53,932 nt of DNA from Bacteroidota bacterium. GTDB lineage: Bacteria; Bacteroidota; Bacteroidia; Cytophagales; Cyclobacteriaceae. The notes under the pieces were generated by a model that worked only from the letters and a program-made list of their open reading frames with translations, did no database searches and had not been told where the DNA came from. Positions 7,622 through 15,926 of this stretch are shown here, in pieces. The stretch is taken from the NCBI GenBank assembly GCA_013285945.1, contig JABDGP010000005.1:13216-67147 (forward strand), given 5' to 3'. A program made the position numbers and the translations under genes. The stretch's first letter is position 1. The number at the start of each line of letters is the position of its first letter.

Positions 7622-8882
7622 ATGAGCGGGGGGATTTTGTTGTTGTTGATGTTTTTGCTCGCCAAAACGTGCGTGGGGAATTCAATCTTCATCCCCATGG
7701 ATGAAAAGCAAGTCAACCACCTGAAAGCCTATGGAATTGCCTATTGGATTCTAAAATCAGACATCGAAGTAGATTGGTTGCTGAACTACCGCGGCGGGAG
7801 TTTCATGTGCAAGTATTACCCAAAGATTCAGAACGAACTAGCTGTGCGTGGAGTGAGCTATGAAATCATCTCCGATGCTCAAGTCAACGCTATTGTAACT
7901 GAAATTGCAAGTCCGGCAGTGAACTATGATATAATGAAGCTGGAGAAGGCTCCGCGGGTTGCTGTCTATTCACCGAAATCAAAACAGCCATGGGACGATG
8001 CTGTAACACTTTGTCTTTCGTATGCCGAAATCCCATACGATGTAATCTTCGATGATGAAGTGCTGAACGAAACACTACCCAAGTACGATTGGCTTCATTT
8101 GCATCACGAAGACTTCACCGGCCAGTACGGAAAATTCTATGCTACCTATGCCAACATGCCATGGTATATTGAGCAGCAACATGAAGCCGAAGAAACTGCT
8201 CGCAAATTTGGGTTCCATAAAGTATCGCAGCTTAAACTTGCTGTGGTAAAACGTATCAAAGGATTTGTGGCCGGTGGTGGCTTTTTATTCGCTATGTGTT
8301 CAGCAACCGATTCTTTTGACATTGCTTTGGCAGCTGATGGCGTAGATATTTGTGAGCACATGTACGATGGCGACCCGGCCGATCCGCAAGCGCAGGAAAA
8401 ACTGAATTTCGAAAATACATTGGCGTTCACCAATTTCCATCTGTCGCGAGACCCTTACCAATACGAATTCTCGGACATTGATAATAATTTCCCTGAACGC
8501 GGACTTGTGCAGAGCAACGATTATTTCTCCGTCTTCCAGTTTTCGGCCAAATGGGACCCCATCCCTACGATGCTAACTCAAAACCATGAAAAACAAGTGA
8601 AAGGCTTTTATGGACAAACCACTGGATTCAAAAAACGATTGATCAAGCCAGACGTAGTGATTATGGGCGAAACCAAATCCATCAACGAAGCCAAATACAT
8701 TCATGGCGTTTTAGGAAAAGGCTTCTGGACGTACTATGGAGGGCATGATCCCGAAGATTATCAGCATCAGGTTGGCGAGGAACCAACTGACCTCAACTTG
8801 CACCCCAACTCACCGGGATTCCGACTTATTTTAAACAACATCCTTTTTTCCTGCTGCCAAGAAAAAGAAACAGAAGACATGA
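7622..8882 (+). pseudogene. Periplasmic 'asparagine synthetase B'-like protein, frameshifted at its 3' end
   Basis: The first 408 or so residues match a conserved Bacteroidota secreted protein that databases commonly name asparagine synthetase B, although it shows neither the N-terminal cysteine nor the ATP-binding loop of that enzyme. Features are a signal peptide (about 1-19), IAYWILKSD, PWDDAVTLCLSYAEIPYDV, YDWLHLHHEDFTGQYG, GGGFLFAMCSATDS and WTYYGGHDPEDYQH; the His/Asp-rich motifs suggest a metal-binding or glutamine-amidotransferase-like fold, function unknown. As written, the frame runs on into the next gene. Deleting one T from the run at 8844-8849 gives the expected family ending (LFPAAKKKKQKT and stop at 8880-8882), overlapping the next start as ATGA. 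Total then 419 residues. Confidence 0.8.
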
Positions 8883-9256
8883 GGTTGGTATTACTCTTCC
8901 TGATCCTCGTTGTTATTTCGTGCAAACCCATCGCTCATGCCCAATCTGAATCATCAACTCTAACTAAGATCGTAGAACAAGAAGTAGGCGCAACTGCAAC
9001 AATAGAAACCAATTCCGCTAAAACCTTTGCGCTTGCTTATCAAAATCAAGGTAAAGTATTAACATACATAGTCATCCGAATGGTCGATATGAAAGTAGTG
9101 GTGAAAGAAAAAATCCATGACGGAGTTGTACGCTGGTATAGTGACATGCAAATTGAAAAGGTTGTTACACCTGGCATCGTAAAGCGGGATCCAAATTCTG
9201 ATAATGCGTCAGTAAAAATGATTGACTTAAAAAAGTTTGTTATCAATTTGAAATGA
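8879..9256 (+). CDS. Small secreted protein, putative lipoprotein
   Basis: 125 residues from an ATG that overlaps the restored stop of the upstream gene (ATGA), a typical translational-coupling arrangement. The N-terminus is a strongly hydrophobic signal with a lipobox-like VVISC (Cys15); an alternative cleavage after AHA is also possible. The mature part is mostly beta (LTYIVIRMVDMKVVVKEKI) with no motif I recognise. In the sequence as given this frame is joined to the upstream gene by the T-run frameshift, so automated calls may show a single 544-residue protein. It also overlaps the next gene by ATGA, so three genes are coupled; a role with the following T9SS protein is possible but unproven. 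Confidence 0.7.
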   Translation: MRLVLLFLILVVISCKPIAHAQSESSTLTKIVEQEVGATATIETNSAKTFALAYQNQGKVLTYIVIRMVDMKVVVKEKIHDGVVRWYSDMQIEKVVTPGIVKRDPNSDNASVKMIDLKKFVINLK

Positions 9257-12200
9257 GAAAAATTTCAGTCCTCACCTTCCTGTTTTTCACCGCGATGGTG
9301 ATTGGGGTTCAGTTACGCAATAAAGAAATCAAGAAAAGTCAAAACGAACTTCGGGAAGAAGGAGAAGAAGAGCGGCAGGGCTTTGAAGAGCATGAAAGCC
9401 ATGAAGACGGCCCCGAAGAGTTTCTTAAATTCCATCTCGGCATCCGCACCCGTAGTGATGAAGCAAAACCCAGCTATCCTGACAATTACAAACTGATTGA
9501 GTGGCAAAAAGCGTTGCAGTCGTCCGCAAAAAATAGAAGCAATGCAGCATTGAGAACACAAAGTGCTGGCAACGGAGTTACAGGCTACACCGAGCGTGGA
9601 CCTGGCAATGTGCCGGGTCGCACCCGCGGGCTCATCGTAGACCCTGATGATGCAACTCATAAAACATGGTATGCAGGCTCGGCCAGCGGTGGCATTTGGA
9701 AAACCATAGACGCTGGTACAAGCTGGCAATGGCTCACTCCGGCACTTCCCAATTTGGCTACAACTACACTGGCAATGGCCGGATCAAATCATAATACTAT
9801 TTATGCCGGTGCCGGCGAAGGATTCGGGTTGGTAGATGGTGTAGACGGGCATGGAATTTTTAAAAGTATTGATCGTGGAAATTCGTGGGCATTTTTGCCT
9901 AACTCGTCCAGCATAGGTGATGTTAATAGACTTGCTGTAGACCCATCGAATGAAAACAATATATTGGCAGCAGCAAACTCGGGTATCTATCACTCCACTG
10001 ACGGTGGAAACTCCTGGACTCTGGTCTTTAACGCAGGAGCCCAGGATTTACGAGCCACGCCCGGCAATTTTTCAGTATTATATGCTACGCAAAATGCTAC
10101 AGGTGTTTTTAAGTCCATCGATGGAGGTAATACCTGGAACGCATCCTCCACAGGCATGTCTCCGTCTGGAAGAATTGAAATTGCGGTATCGCCTGTAAAT
10201 ACAAACCGAATTATTGCCTCAGCACAGGGAAGTCTTTCAGGTGGTAACTCAGATTTATATGTATCCGATAACGCCGGCGCGACATGGTATTTGGTAACAC
10301 TTACGTTAAGCAACAAAACTCTAGATTATCTCTTCACGCAAGGGTGGTACGATAATACAGTTGCTTTTAGTCCTTATGATAAAGATGTTGTGTATGTAGG
10401 AGGTATCGGCACCTACCAGGTCACATTGGGTTCGGCACTTACCACGTCTTCAGGAAGCTATGCCATTGCTGAAAATAATACCAGCTCATTTCTAAACTTA
10501 CAAAATTTCAATGCATCACAAGATGGAGGCAAGTTGGATATAGGCAGCGCTGTAAATAAAGATGAAGTGAAGGTGCTTTTCGGCAACGGCATTACTCAAA
10601 AGGCGCACCGGTTTTTGGTTCCTGTAGATTCTACAACGGGTGTATCCAACGCGAAGTATACCTATCAGGATTATGTTGATGTTCCATTTCAAGTATGGGA
10701 TGTTACGACTAACCAACAACTGATGGTTTCCTTTCGGGATCAAAATCGCAATGGGGTATTCGATCTTATCACTCAAAACACGACCAATTCTGACGCCACT
10801 CTCCAAAGCCGTGAATATGTTTTTATTAATAATGTGCCCTACGCAACAAGTCCAAATACATTTATAGCCACTAACGGCGGTCAGGTTTACAAAGAGATGT
10901 ATTTTTTCTGGCCTGTACTTGCCAGTACTGCTACCTGGAATCCCTCGTCGTTGCCAAATTCCAATCTGGACATCACTTATAGTCAGATAAGCCGGTACAG
11001 CAGTACCGTTAGTTCGGTAGCCGACCCCTATGATGATTACGATGGGAAAAATGATGCCAGCTATGTCCACCCAGACCAGCACAACATCTATCCGATACAA
11101 CAAAATGATGCGACTCAAACTTTTCAACTGTTGATGGCCAACGATGGCGGCGTTTTCCTTTCAGGGATTTCTACTTCACCAGGCACAACACAGGGAGAGT
11201 GGACCAAAGTTGGCATTGGGTACAATACAAGTCAGTTTTATGGAGCCGATAAAAAACCTGGTGCGCAACAATACCTTGGTGGTATGCAGGACAATTCAAC
11301 TTATTTCACCCCGAATGGAACGATCTCTTCTGCTACAACTCACTTCAATACCAACTCCGCTCTTGCAGGAGATGGGTTTGAGGCATTGTGGCACAGCCTC
11401 GATGGCAACAAAATGATTGGAGGCTCTCAATACAATAACTTCGCGCGTTCACTTGATGGAGGCTCAACATGGTCGTCTGCCATTTCGGGGTTCCCATTGA
11501 CATCGGGCTCTCCAACGCAAAGCGAATTTCCATTCATTTCTAAGTTAGCAAACTCAAAGCAGGCTCCGGATTTTATTTATAGTGTGGGGGCACAAGGGGT
11601 TTGGAAGTCAGTTGATTTCGGAGGAACCTGGAACCTCACGTCAATTACGCAAAACTGGGGTAGCGTCACTTCTTTTGCCGATGTGGAAGTTTCCCGTGCC
11701 AACGCCAACATCGTATGGGCAGGAAATGGCGCTTATTCTGGTGGTAATCTTTTTATATCTACTGACGCAGGAAAGACATTTACATCTGTACCTAACCCTG
11801 CCGGATATGTATTGGGCAATGTCTCTCGCATTGCTACCCACCCGACGAATGAAAAAATTGCTTATGTCTTATTTTCATTTGCCAATACGGCAAAGATATT
11901 AATGACTCAGGACTTAGGTCAAACGTGGACAGACATTAGCGGCTTTGGCACGGGGCAATCAAGCACCACTGGCTTTCCCGATGTGGCTGTCTATTGTTTG
12001 TACGTTCGTCCGGATAATACCAACATAATTTGGGCTGGCACAGAAATAGGAATTATCGAATCACTTGATGGCGGAGGATCGTGGGCTTTGTTAACGGAAT
12101 TTCCAAGTGTTGCTGTCTGGGATATGAAGGGCCAGGATAACGAAATTGTTATGGCTACTCACGGGCGCGGTATCTGGACAGCCGAATTACCGGTTGATCA

Positions 12201-13275
12201 AAATGCAAACTTCCCGGTTCCGCAAATTGTTGCATCAGGCACTTCTCCGCAGTCGAAATTTAAAGTACAAATTCATCTTCCATCAAAATACGATTCAGTG
12301 CAAATGATCATCGGGTCACAGTCTGTCACGCTGATACCCCCCGATTCAGGGACTTATATCGTTACTATAACTAATGTGCCTACGGGTAGTTTGCAAGAGC
12401 AGTTAATCGGATACAAAAAGACAGCTCCGATATACTCATTGCCATACAGTGCAGTAAACTTAAAACTCAATGCCTATCAGCAGCAGTACAATGATTTCTT
12501 TATCACCATGAACAATTTCTACTCGGACGGATTTTCGCTTTTGCCTTTTGGCAATTCAAATACAAGTATGCAGAGTCAGCATGAGTATGTGTCAGGCCAA
12601 GATGCATCTGGTACATTGCTTACACCAATCATAGTATCCACTGGCAGCAACGCTTCGTTTATTTACGATGATGTAGCTATTGTGCAGCCGGGAGCAGCAG
12701 GTTCTGTATTCGGGCAGGCATCCTTCAACGATTACGTGGTAGCTGAAGCGACAAAAGATGGTCTTAATTGGACACCAGTTGCCAACGGATATAATGCATC
12801 AGCTCAGGCGAGTTGGCTAGCTGCATATACGAGCAATCAGGCAGGAAGCCAATCTCTCACGGTGACTGAAACATTTGATTTGAAAAATTCATTTAGTCCA
12901 AAAGATACTTTGCTTATCCGTTTCAGGCTGCATGCTAATAGTCATGCCACCACGGGCTGGGGATGGTCTGTCGATAATCTTTATATCCAGCAAACACCCA
13001 CTGGTACTGAACCATCGCCTGTTCAAACCAGCGTTTATCCAAACCCCTCAACAGGAAAAATTTTTATCGGTTACTCTTTATCAAAAAGCATGGAAGTCTC
13101 GGTAACCGTTTGGGATATGACCGGCCGAAATGTGAGCGCCCAGAGTCTGGGGTACCAAAGTGAGGGAAGTCACCAGACAGAATTAAATCTGGAGTCATCA
13201 ATGGATGGAGTTTATCTGGTTCGCATTAAAAGTGATGAAGGCGAGAAAATTATGAAAGTCATTGTCAAAAGATAG
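9253..13275 (+). CDS. Large T9SS-secreted BNR/sortilin-like beta-propeller protein
   Basis: 1340 residues. After a hydrophobic signal (about 1-20) comes a very acidic stretch (EEGEEERQGFEEHESHEDG). Most of the rest is a series of BNR/sortilin-type blades, seen as GGIWKTIDAGTSW, GIFKSIDRGNSW, GIYHSTDGGNSW, GVFKSIDGGNTW, GVWKSVDFGGTW and IIESLDGGGSW. An insertion of about 200 residues (roughly 385-590) lacks these blades. After a beta-rich spacer, about 1255-1340 is a type A T9SS sorting domain (VYPNPSTGKIFI ... DGVYLVRI ... KIMKVIVKR). It should be exported through the outer membrane and attached to the surface. No sialidase or peptidase active site is evident, so binding or scaffolding is more likely than catalysis. 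Start overlaps the preceding stop as ATGA. Confidence 0.88.
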   Translation: MRKISVLTFLFFTAMVIGVQLRNKEIKKSQNELREEGEEERQGFEEHESHEDGPEEFLKFHLGIRTRSDEAKPSYPDNYKLIEWQKALQSSAKNRSNAALRTQSAGNGVTGYTERGPGNVPGRTRGLIVDPDDATHKTWYAGSASGGIWKTIDAGTSWQWLTPALPNLATTTLAMAGSNHNTIYAGAGEGFGLVDGVDGHGIFKSIDRGNSWAFLPNSSSIGDVNRLAVDPSNENNILAAANSGIYHSTDGGNSWTLVFNAGAQDLRATPGNFSVLYATQNATGVFKSIDGGNTWNASSTGMSPSGRIEIAVSPVNTNRIIASAQGSLSGGNSDLYVSDNAGATWYLVTLTLSNKTLDYLFTQGWYDNTVAFSPYDKDVVYVGGIGTYQVTLGSALTTSSGSYAIAENNTSSFLNLQNFNASQDGGKLDIGSAVNKDEVKVLFGNGITQKAHRFLVPVDSTTGVSNAKYTYQDYVDVPFQVWDVTTNQQLMVSFRDQNRNGVFDLITQNTTNSDATLQSREYVFINNVPYATSPNTFIATNGGQVYKEMYFFWPVLASTATWNPSSLPNSNLDITYSQISRYSSTVSSVADPYDDYDGKNDASYVHPDQHNIYPIQQNDATQTFQLLMANDGGVFLSGISTSPGTTQGEWTKVGIGYNTSQFYGADKKPGAQQYLGGMQDNSTYFTPNGTISSATTHFNTNSALAGDGFEALWHSLDGNKMIGGSQYNNFARSLDGGSTWSSAISGFPLTSGSPTQSEFPFISKLANSKQAPDFIYSVGAQGVWKSVDFGGTWNLTSITQNWGSVTSFADVEVSRANANIVWAGNGAYSGGNLFISTDAGKTFTSVPNPAGYVLGNVSRIATHPTNEKIAYVLFSFANTAKILMTQDLGQTWTDISGFGTGQSSTTGFPDVAVYCLYVRPDNTNIIWAGTEIGIIESLDGGGSWALLTEFPSVAVWDMKGQDNEIVMATHGRGIWTAELPVDQNANFPVPQIVASGTSPQSKFKVQIHLPSKYDSVQMIIGSQSVTLIPPDSGTYIVTITNVPTGSLQEQLIGYKKTAPIYSLPYSAVNLKLNAYQQQYNDFFITMNNFYSDGFSLLPFGNSNTSMQSQHEYVSGQDASGTLLTPIIVSTGSNASFIYDDVAIVQPGAAGSVFGQASFNDYVVAEATKDGLNWTPVANGYNASAQASWLAAYTSNQAGSQSLTVTETFDLKNSFSPKDTLLIRFRLHANSHATTGWGWSVDNLYIQQTPTGTEPSPVQTSVYPNPSTGKIFIGYSLSKSMEVSVTVWDMTGRNVSAQSLGYQSEGSHQTELNLESSMDGVYLVRIKSDEGEKIMKVIVKR

Positions 13276-13284
13276 CTTCTTACT

Positions 13285-13662
13285 ATGAATCAAAGACAAA
13301 CGTTGGTTGCAGGTGCAATTCTAGGCGCCTTAGGTGTTGCGTTAGGCGCTTTTGGCGCTCATGCACTGAAAAATGCTTTAATCCAAAATGGAAGGCTTGA
13401 AACGTACGAGCTTGCTGTGCGCTACCAGTATTATCATGCATTTGTAATGTTGATAACAGGCTTGGCTATGGAGAAGTGCAATCAGGCTTCCATTCGATGG
13501 GCTTCGTTATTGATACTTGTTGGAGTGGTCCTCTTTAGTGGCAGCCTTTATTTCTTCGCATTTACTAACATCGCAAGTTTCGCAATGGTTACTCCCATTG
13601 GCGGAGTCTTCATGCTGGTAGGCTGGATAATGCTGGCCTATTCATTTATTCGAAATAAATAA
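13285..13662 (+). CDS. DUF423 small membrane protein
   Basis: 125 residues with four membrane helices and the family pattern of DUF423 (YgdD/YwdK-like): a glycine-rich first helix with GALGVALGAFGAHALK, a YQYYHAFVML segment, SGSLYFFAF, and a final helix after TPIGGVFMLVGW. The molecular function of this widespread family is unknown. It starts 9 bp after the T9SS protein stop and is probably carried on the same transcript. It ends 13 bp from the convergent hslV stop with no hairpin between them. Confidence 0.9.
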   Translation: MNQRQTLVAGAILGALGVALGAFGAHALKNALIQNGRLETYELAVRYQYYHAFVMLITGLAMEKCNQASIRWASLLILVGVVLFSGSLYFFAFTNIASFAMVTPIGGVFMLVGWIMLAYSFIRNK

Positions 13663-13675
13663 GAAGGACGCGCTC

Positions 13676-14215
13676 TCAGGAAACCTTTTCAATCACCAGA
13701 TTGTGATTGGTGTAGATGCAAATATCTGCGGCAATATTCAGGCTTTCTTTTACAATTTCTTCGGCAGAAAGATGCGGAGCATGTTTTTTCAAAGCAAGTG
13801 CGGCCGATTGAGCGTACATCGCACCCGAACCTATCGCGGCCACGTGATTGTCAGGCTCGATCACATCACCCGTTCCTGACAACATAAGAATTTCGTCCTT
13901 ATTACAAACAATAAGCATTGCCTCCAAACGCCTGAGATAACGATCCATTCGCCAGTCTTTGGCCAGCTCGATAGCCGCGCGTTTCATATTGCCACCATAA
14001 GCATTAAGCTTTTCTTCAAAGCGATCAAGTAGTGTGAAGGCATCGGCAGTAGAGCCAGCAAAGCCGGTGAGGACTTTTCCGTCTTGCAGCTTTCTGATTT
14101 TTTTTACGTTGCTTTTGGCGATCGTATTGCCCAGAGTCGCTTGCCCGTCGCCACCAATAGCCACAGCACTATTGTGATGAACAGCGAGAATAGTTGTTGC
14201 GTGGATTTTATCCAT
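13676..14215 (-). CDS. hslV: ATP-dependent protease proteolytic subunit HslV
   Basis: 179 residues, normal for the HslV peptidase of the HslUV (ClpQY) proteasome-like complex in the cytoplasm. The catalytic N-terminal threonine is in HATTILAV: a six-residue leader (MDKIHA) precedes Thr7, so it must be removed to expose the nucleophile. Other family marks are [32 protein letters not shown] and [14 protein letters not shown]. The ATPase HslU is not in the window. It begins 4 bp after the stop of the pyruvate dehydrogenase E2 gene, so the two are one operon despite unrelated roles. Confidence 0.96.
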   Translation of the reverse strand: MDKIHATTILAVHHNSAVAIGGDGQATLGNTIAKSNVKKIRKLQDGKVLTGFAGSTADAFTLLDRFEEKLNAYGGNMKRAAIELAKDWRMDRYLRRLEAMLIVCNKDEILMLSGTGDVIEPDNHVAAIGSGAMYAQSAALALKKHAPHLSAEEIVKESLNIAADICIYTNHNLVIEKVS

Positions 14216-14219
14216 CAGG

Positions 14220-15836
14220 TCAAATCAAAATCCTTACCGGATCTTCGAGCAGGCCTTTGAGCGTCTTGAGGAAAGCAGAACCAACCGCTCCGTCTACTGC
14301 ACGGTGATCGCATGACATGGTTACTTTCATCACGCTCCCGGGAACCAACTGTCCGTTTTTCACAATGGCAGTTTCTTTTATCCCACCGACTGCGAGAATA
14401 CATGCATCGGGTGGATTTATAATAGCTGTAAATTCATCGATTCCAAACATGCCAAGATTAGAAATGGTAAATGTGCTGCCTTCCCAGTCGCTCGGCTGAA
14501 GTTTTTTGTCGTGGGCCTTTTGCGCCAGCTCTTTTACTTCAACGGCAATGTGCGAGAGCGATTTGTTATCTGCAAAACGTACAACCGGCACCAACAATCC
14601 GTCTTTTACAGCAACAGCTACACCGATATGGATGTGGTTATTCCTGCGCATTTTATCGCCAAGCCAGCTGACGTTTACATCTGGGTGCTGCCGAAGCGCA
14701 GCTGCCACGGCTTTAATAACCATATCGTTGAACGAAATCTTCACCGGAGCAATTTCGTTGATGCTTTTACGGGCTTCAACGGCTTTGTCCATGTTGATTT
14801 CCATGGTGAGATAGAAATGCGGCGCGCTGAATTTACTCTCAGCCAATCGCTTGGCAATAGTCTTGCGCATTTGCGAAACAGGAATATCTTCAAAACTCTC
14901 CTGCCCTACTACTTGCGGTAACACAATAGAAGTACTCGCTTTTGCATCGGCCGATTTCGCTGGCGCAGCTGATGGCTTATAACTTTCAACATCGTGCTTG
15001 GTGATGCGTCCATGATCGCCTGTGCCTTCAATTTTATTAATATCATAGCCTAAATCATTTGCCATTTTTTTGGCAAGCGGTGAAGCTTTCAATCGGCCGT
15101 TAGCTGATGTTGATCCGTTGGACGAAGTTGTCGCAGCTGGTGCAGCAACTGCTACCGGCGCTGATGCCGCTACAGGTTTAGAAGTACCTGCCGACTTTGA
15201 TGCTTGCGCTTTCAACAAGGTTTGCCAGTCGGCATTCTTTTCCCCAATGATAGCCAGTACGTCATTTATTTTTACGGCCTCTTTTTCTTTTGCCCCAATA
15301 TAAAGCAGCGTGCCGGTGTTGTAAGATTCATAATCCATGGTGGCCTTGTCCGTCTCGATTTCGGCCAATAGTTCTCCTGACCTCACACTATCTCCTACCT
15401 TCTTGTGCCATTTGGCGATAACACCTTCACTCATGGTGTCACTCATTTTAGGCATTAGCGCAATCTCGGCCTTAATCCCCGAAGTATCGATGGCTGGCGA
15501 ACTAGCAACTGGTGCAGGTGCTTCCTGTTTAGTCTCCGTCTTTCCGCCGGAAGAGGCAGCATCTTTGGCACCGGCCAGCAGGGCAGAGTAGTCTTCGCCC
15601 TTGTTTCCTATAATTGCCAGAACATCATTGATTTGTACTGCCTGACCAGGCTGAGCGCCCAAATACAAAACCGTTCCCGAGTTAAAAGACTCATAATCCA
15701 TCGTGGCCTTATCAGTCTCAATTTCAGCCATGAGCTCACCTGACTTCACCGAGTCTCCTACCTTTTTATGCCATTTAGCGATCACCCCTTCAGTCATGGT
15801 GTCACTCATTTTGGGCATGCGTACAATTTCTGCCAT
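14220..15836 (-). CDS. pdhC: Pyruvate dehydrogenase complex E2, dihydrolipoyl acetyltransferase
   Basis: 538 residues. Two lipoyl domains in tandem (about 1-80 and 122-202) each contain [10 protein letters not shown], with lipoylation on Lys43 and Lys164. Ala/Pro-rich linkers follow, then the peripheral subunit-binding domain ([23 protein letters not shown] region, 251-286) that holds E1/E3, and the acetyltransferase domain with the catalytic DHRAVDG (His511, Asp515). It transfers acetyl groups from lipoyl to CoA, linking glycolysis to the TCA cycle. The overall pattern fits the pyruvate rather than the 2-oxoglutarate enzyme, mainly from the double lipoyl domain and [11 protein letters not shown] motif. 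The E1 genes are not adjacent. Its own promoter is at 15881-15888 and hslV follows in the same operon. Confidence 0.93.
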   Translation of the reverse strand: MAEIVRMPKMSDTMTEGVIAKWHKKVGDSVKSGELMAEIETDKATMDYESFNSGTVLYLGAQPGQAVQINDVLAIIGNKGEDYSALLAGAKDAASSGGKTETKQEAPAPVASSPAIDTSGIKAEIALMPKMSDTMSEGVIAKWHKKVGDSVRSGELLAEIETDKATMDYESYNTGTLLYIGAKEKEAVKINDVLAIIGEKNADWQTLLKAQASKSAGTSKPVAASAPVAVAAPAATTSSNGSTSANGRLKASPLAKKMANDLGYDINKIEGTGDHGRITKHDVESYKPSAAPAKSADAKASTSIVLPQVVGQESFEDIPVSQMRKTIAKRLAESKFSAPHFYLTMEINMDKAVEARKSINEIAPVKISFNDMVIKAVAAALRQHPDVNVSWLGDKMRRNNHIHIGVAVAVKDGLLVPVVRFADNKSLSHIAVEVKELAQKAHDKKLQPSDWEGSTFTISNLGMFGIDEFTAIINPPDACILAVGGIKETAIVKNGQLVPGSVMKVTMSCDHRAVDGAVGSAFLKTLKGLLEDPVRILI

Positions 15837-15880
15837 CTTCTATTTATAATTTAAGGATTCAATCTTCATCGACCAAGTAT

Positions 15881-15888
15881 CAAAAATA
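15881..15888 (-). promoter_or_regulatory. -7 box of the pdhC-hslV operon
   Basis: Minus-strand TATTTTTG is an exact TAnnTTTG match 45 nt upstream of the pdhC start, in the 90-bp gap before the next gene. The upstream TTG element is not obvious. Confidence 0.45.
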
Positions 15889-15926
15889 ATCGATTTTAGA
15901 GTAATGTGAAAGACTCATTTGAGGGA

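Noticed and set aside
7622-9256. A genuine single 544-residue fusion protein
   Set aside because: The join places a fresh signal peptide mid-chain, and removing one T gives the expected family ending with an ATGA overlap to the next gene.
10516-11127. 203-codon minus-strand open frame inside the T9SS protein gene
   Set aside because: The plus-strand protein is continuous and domain-consistent here; the antisense product has no signal, motif or start context.
14470-14921. Plus-strand open frames opposite the E2 gene
   Set aside because: They are antisense to a strongly conserved enzyme and their products have no recognisable features.
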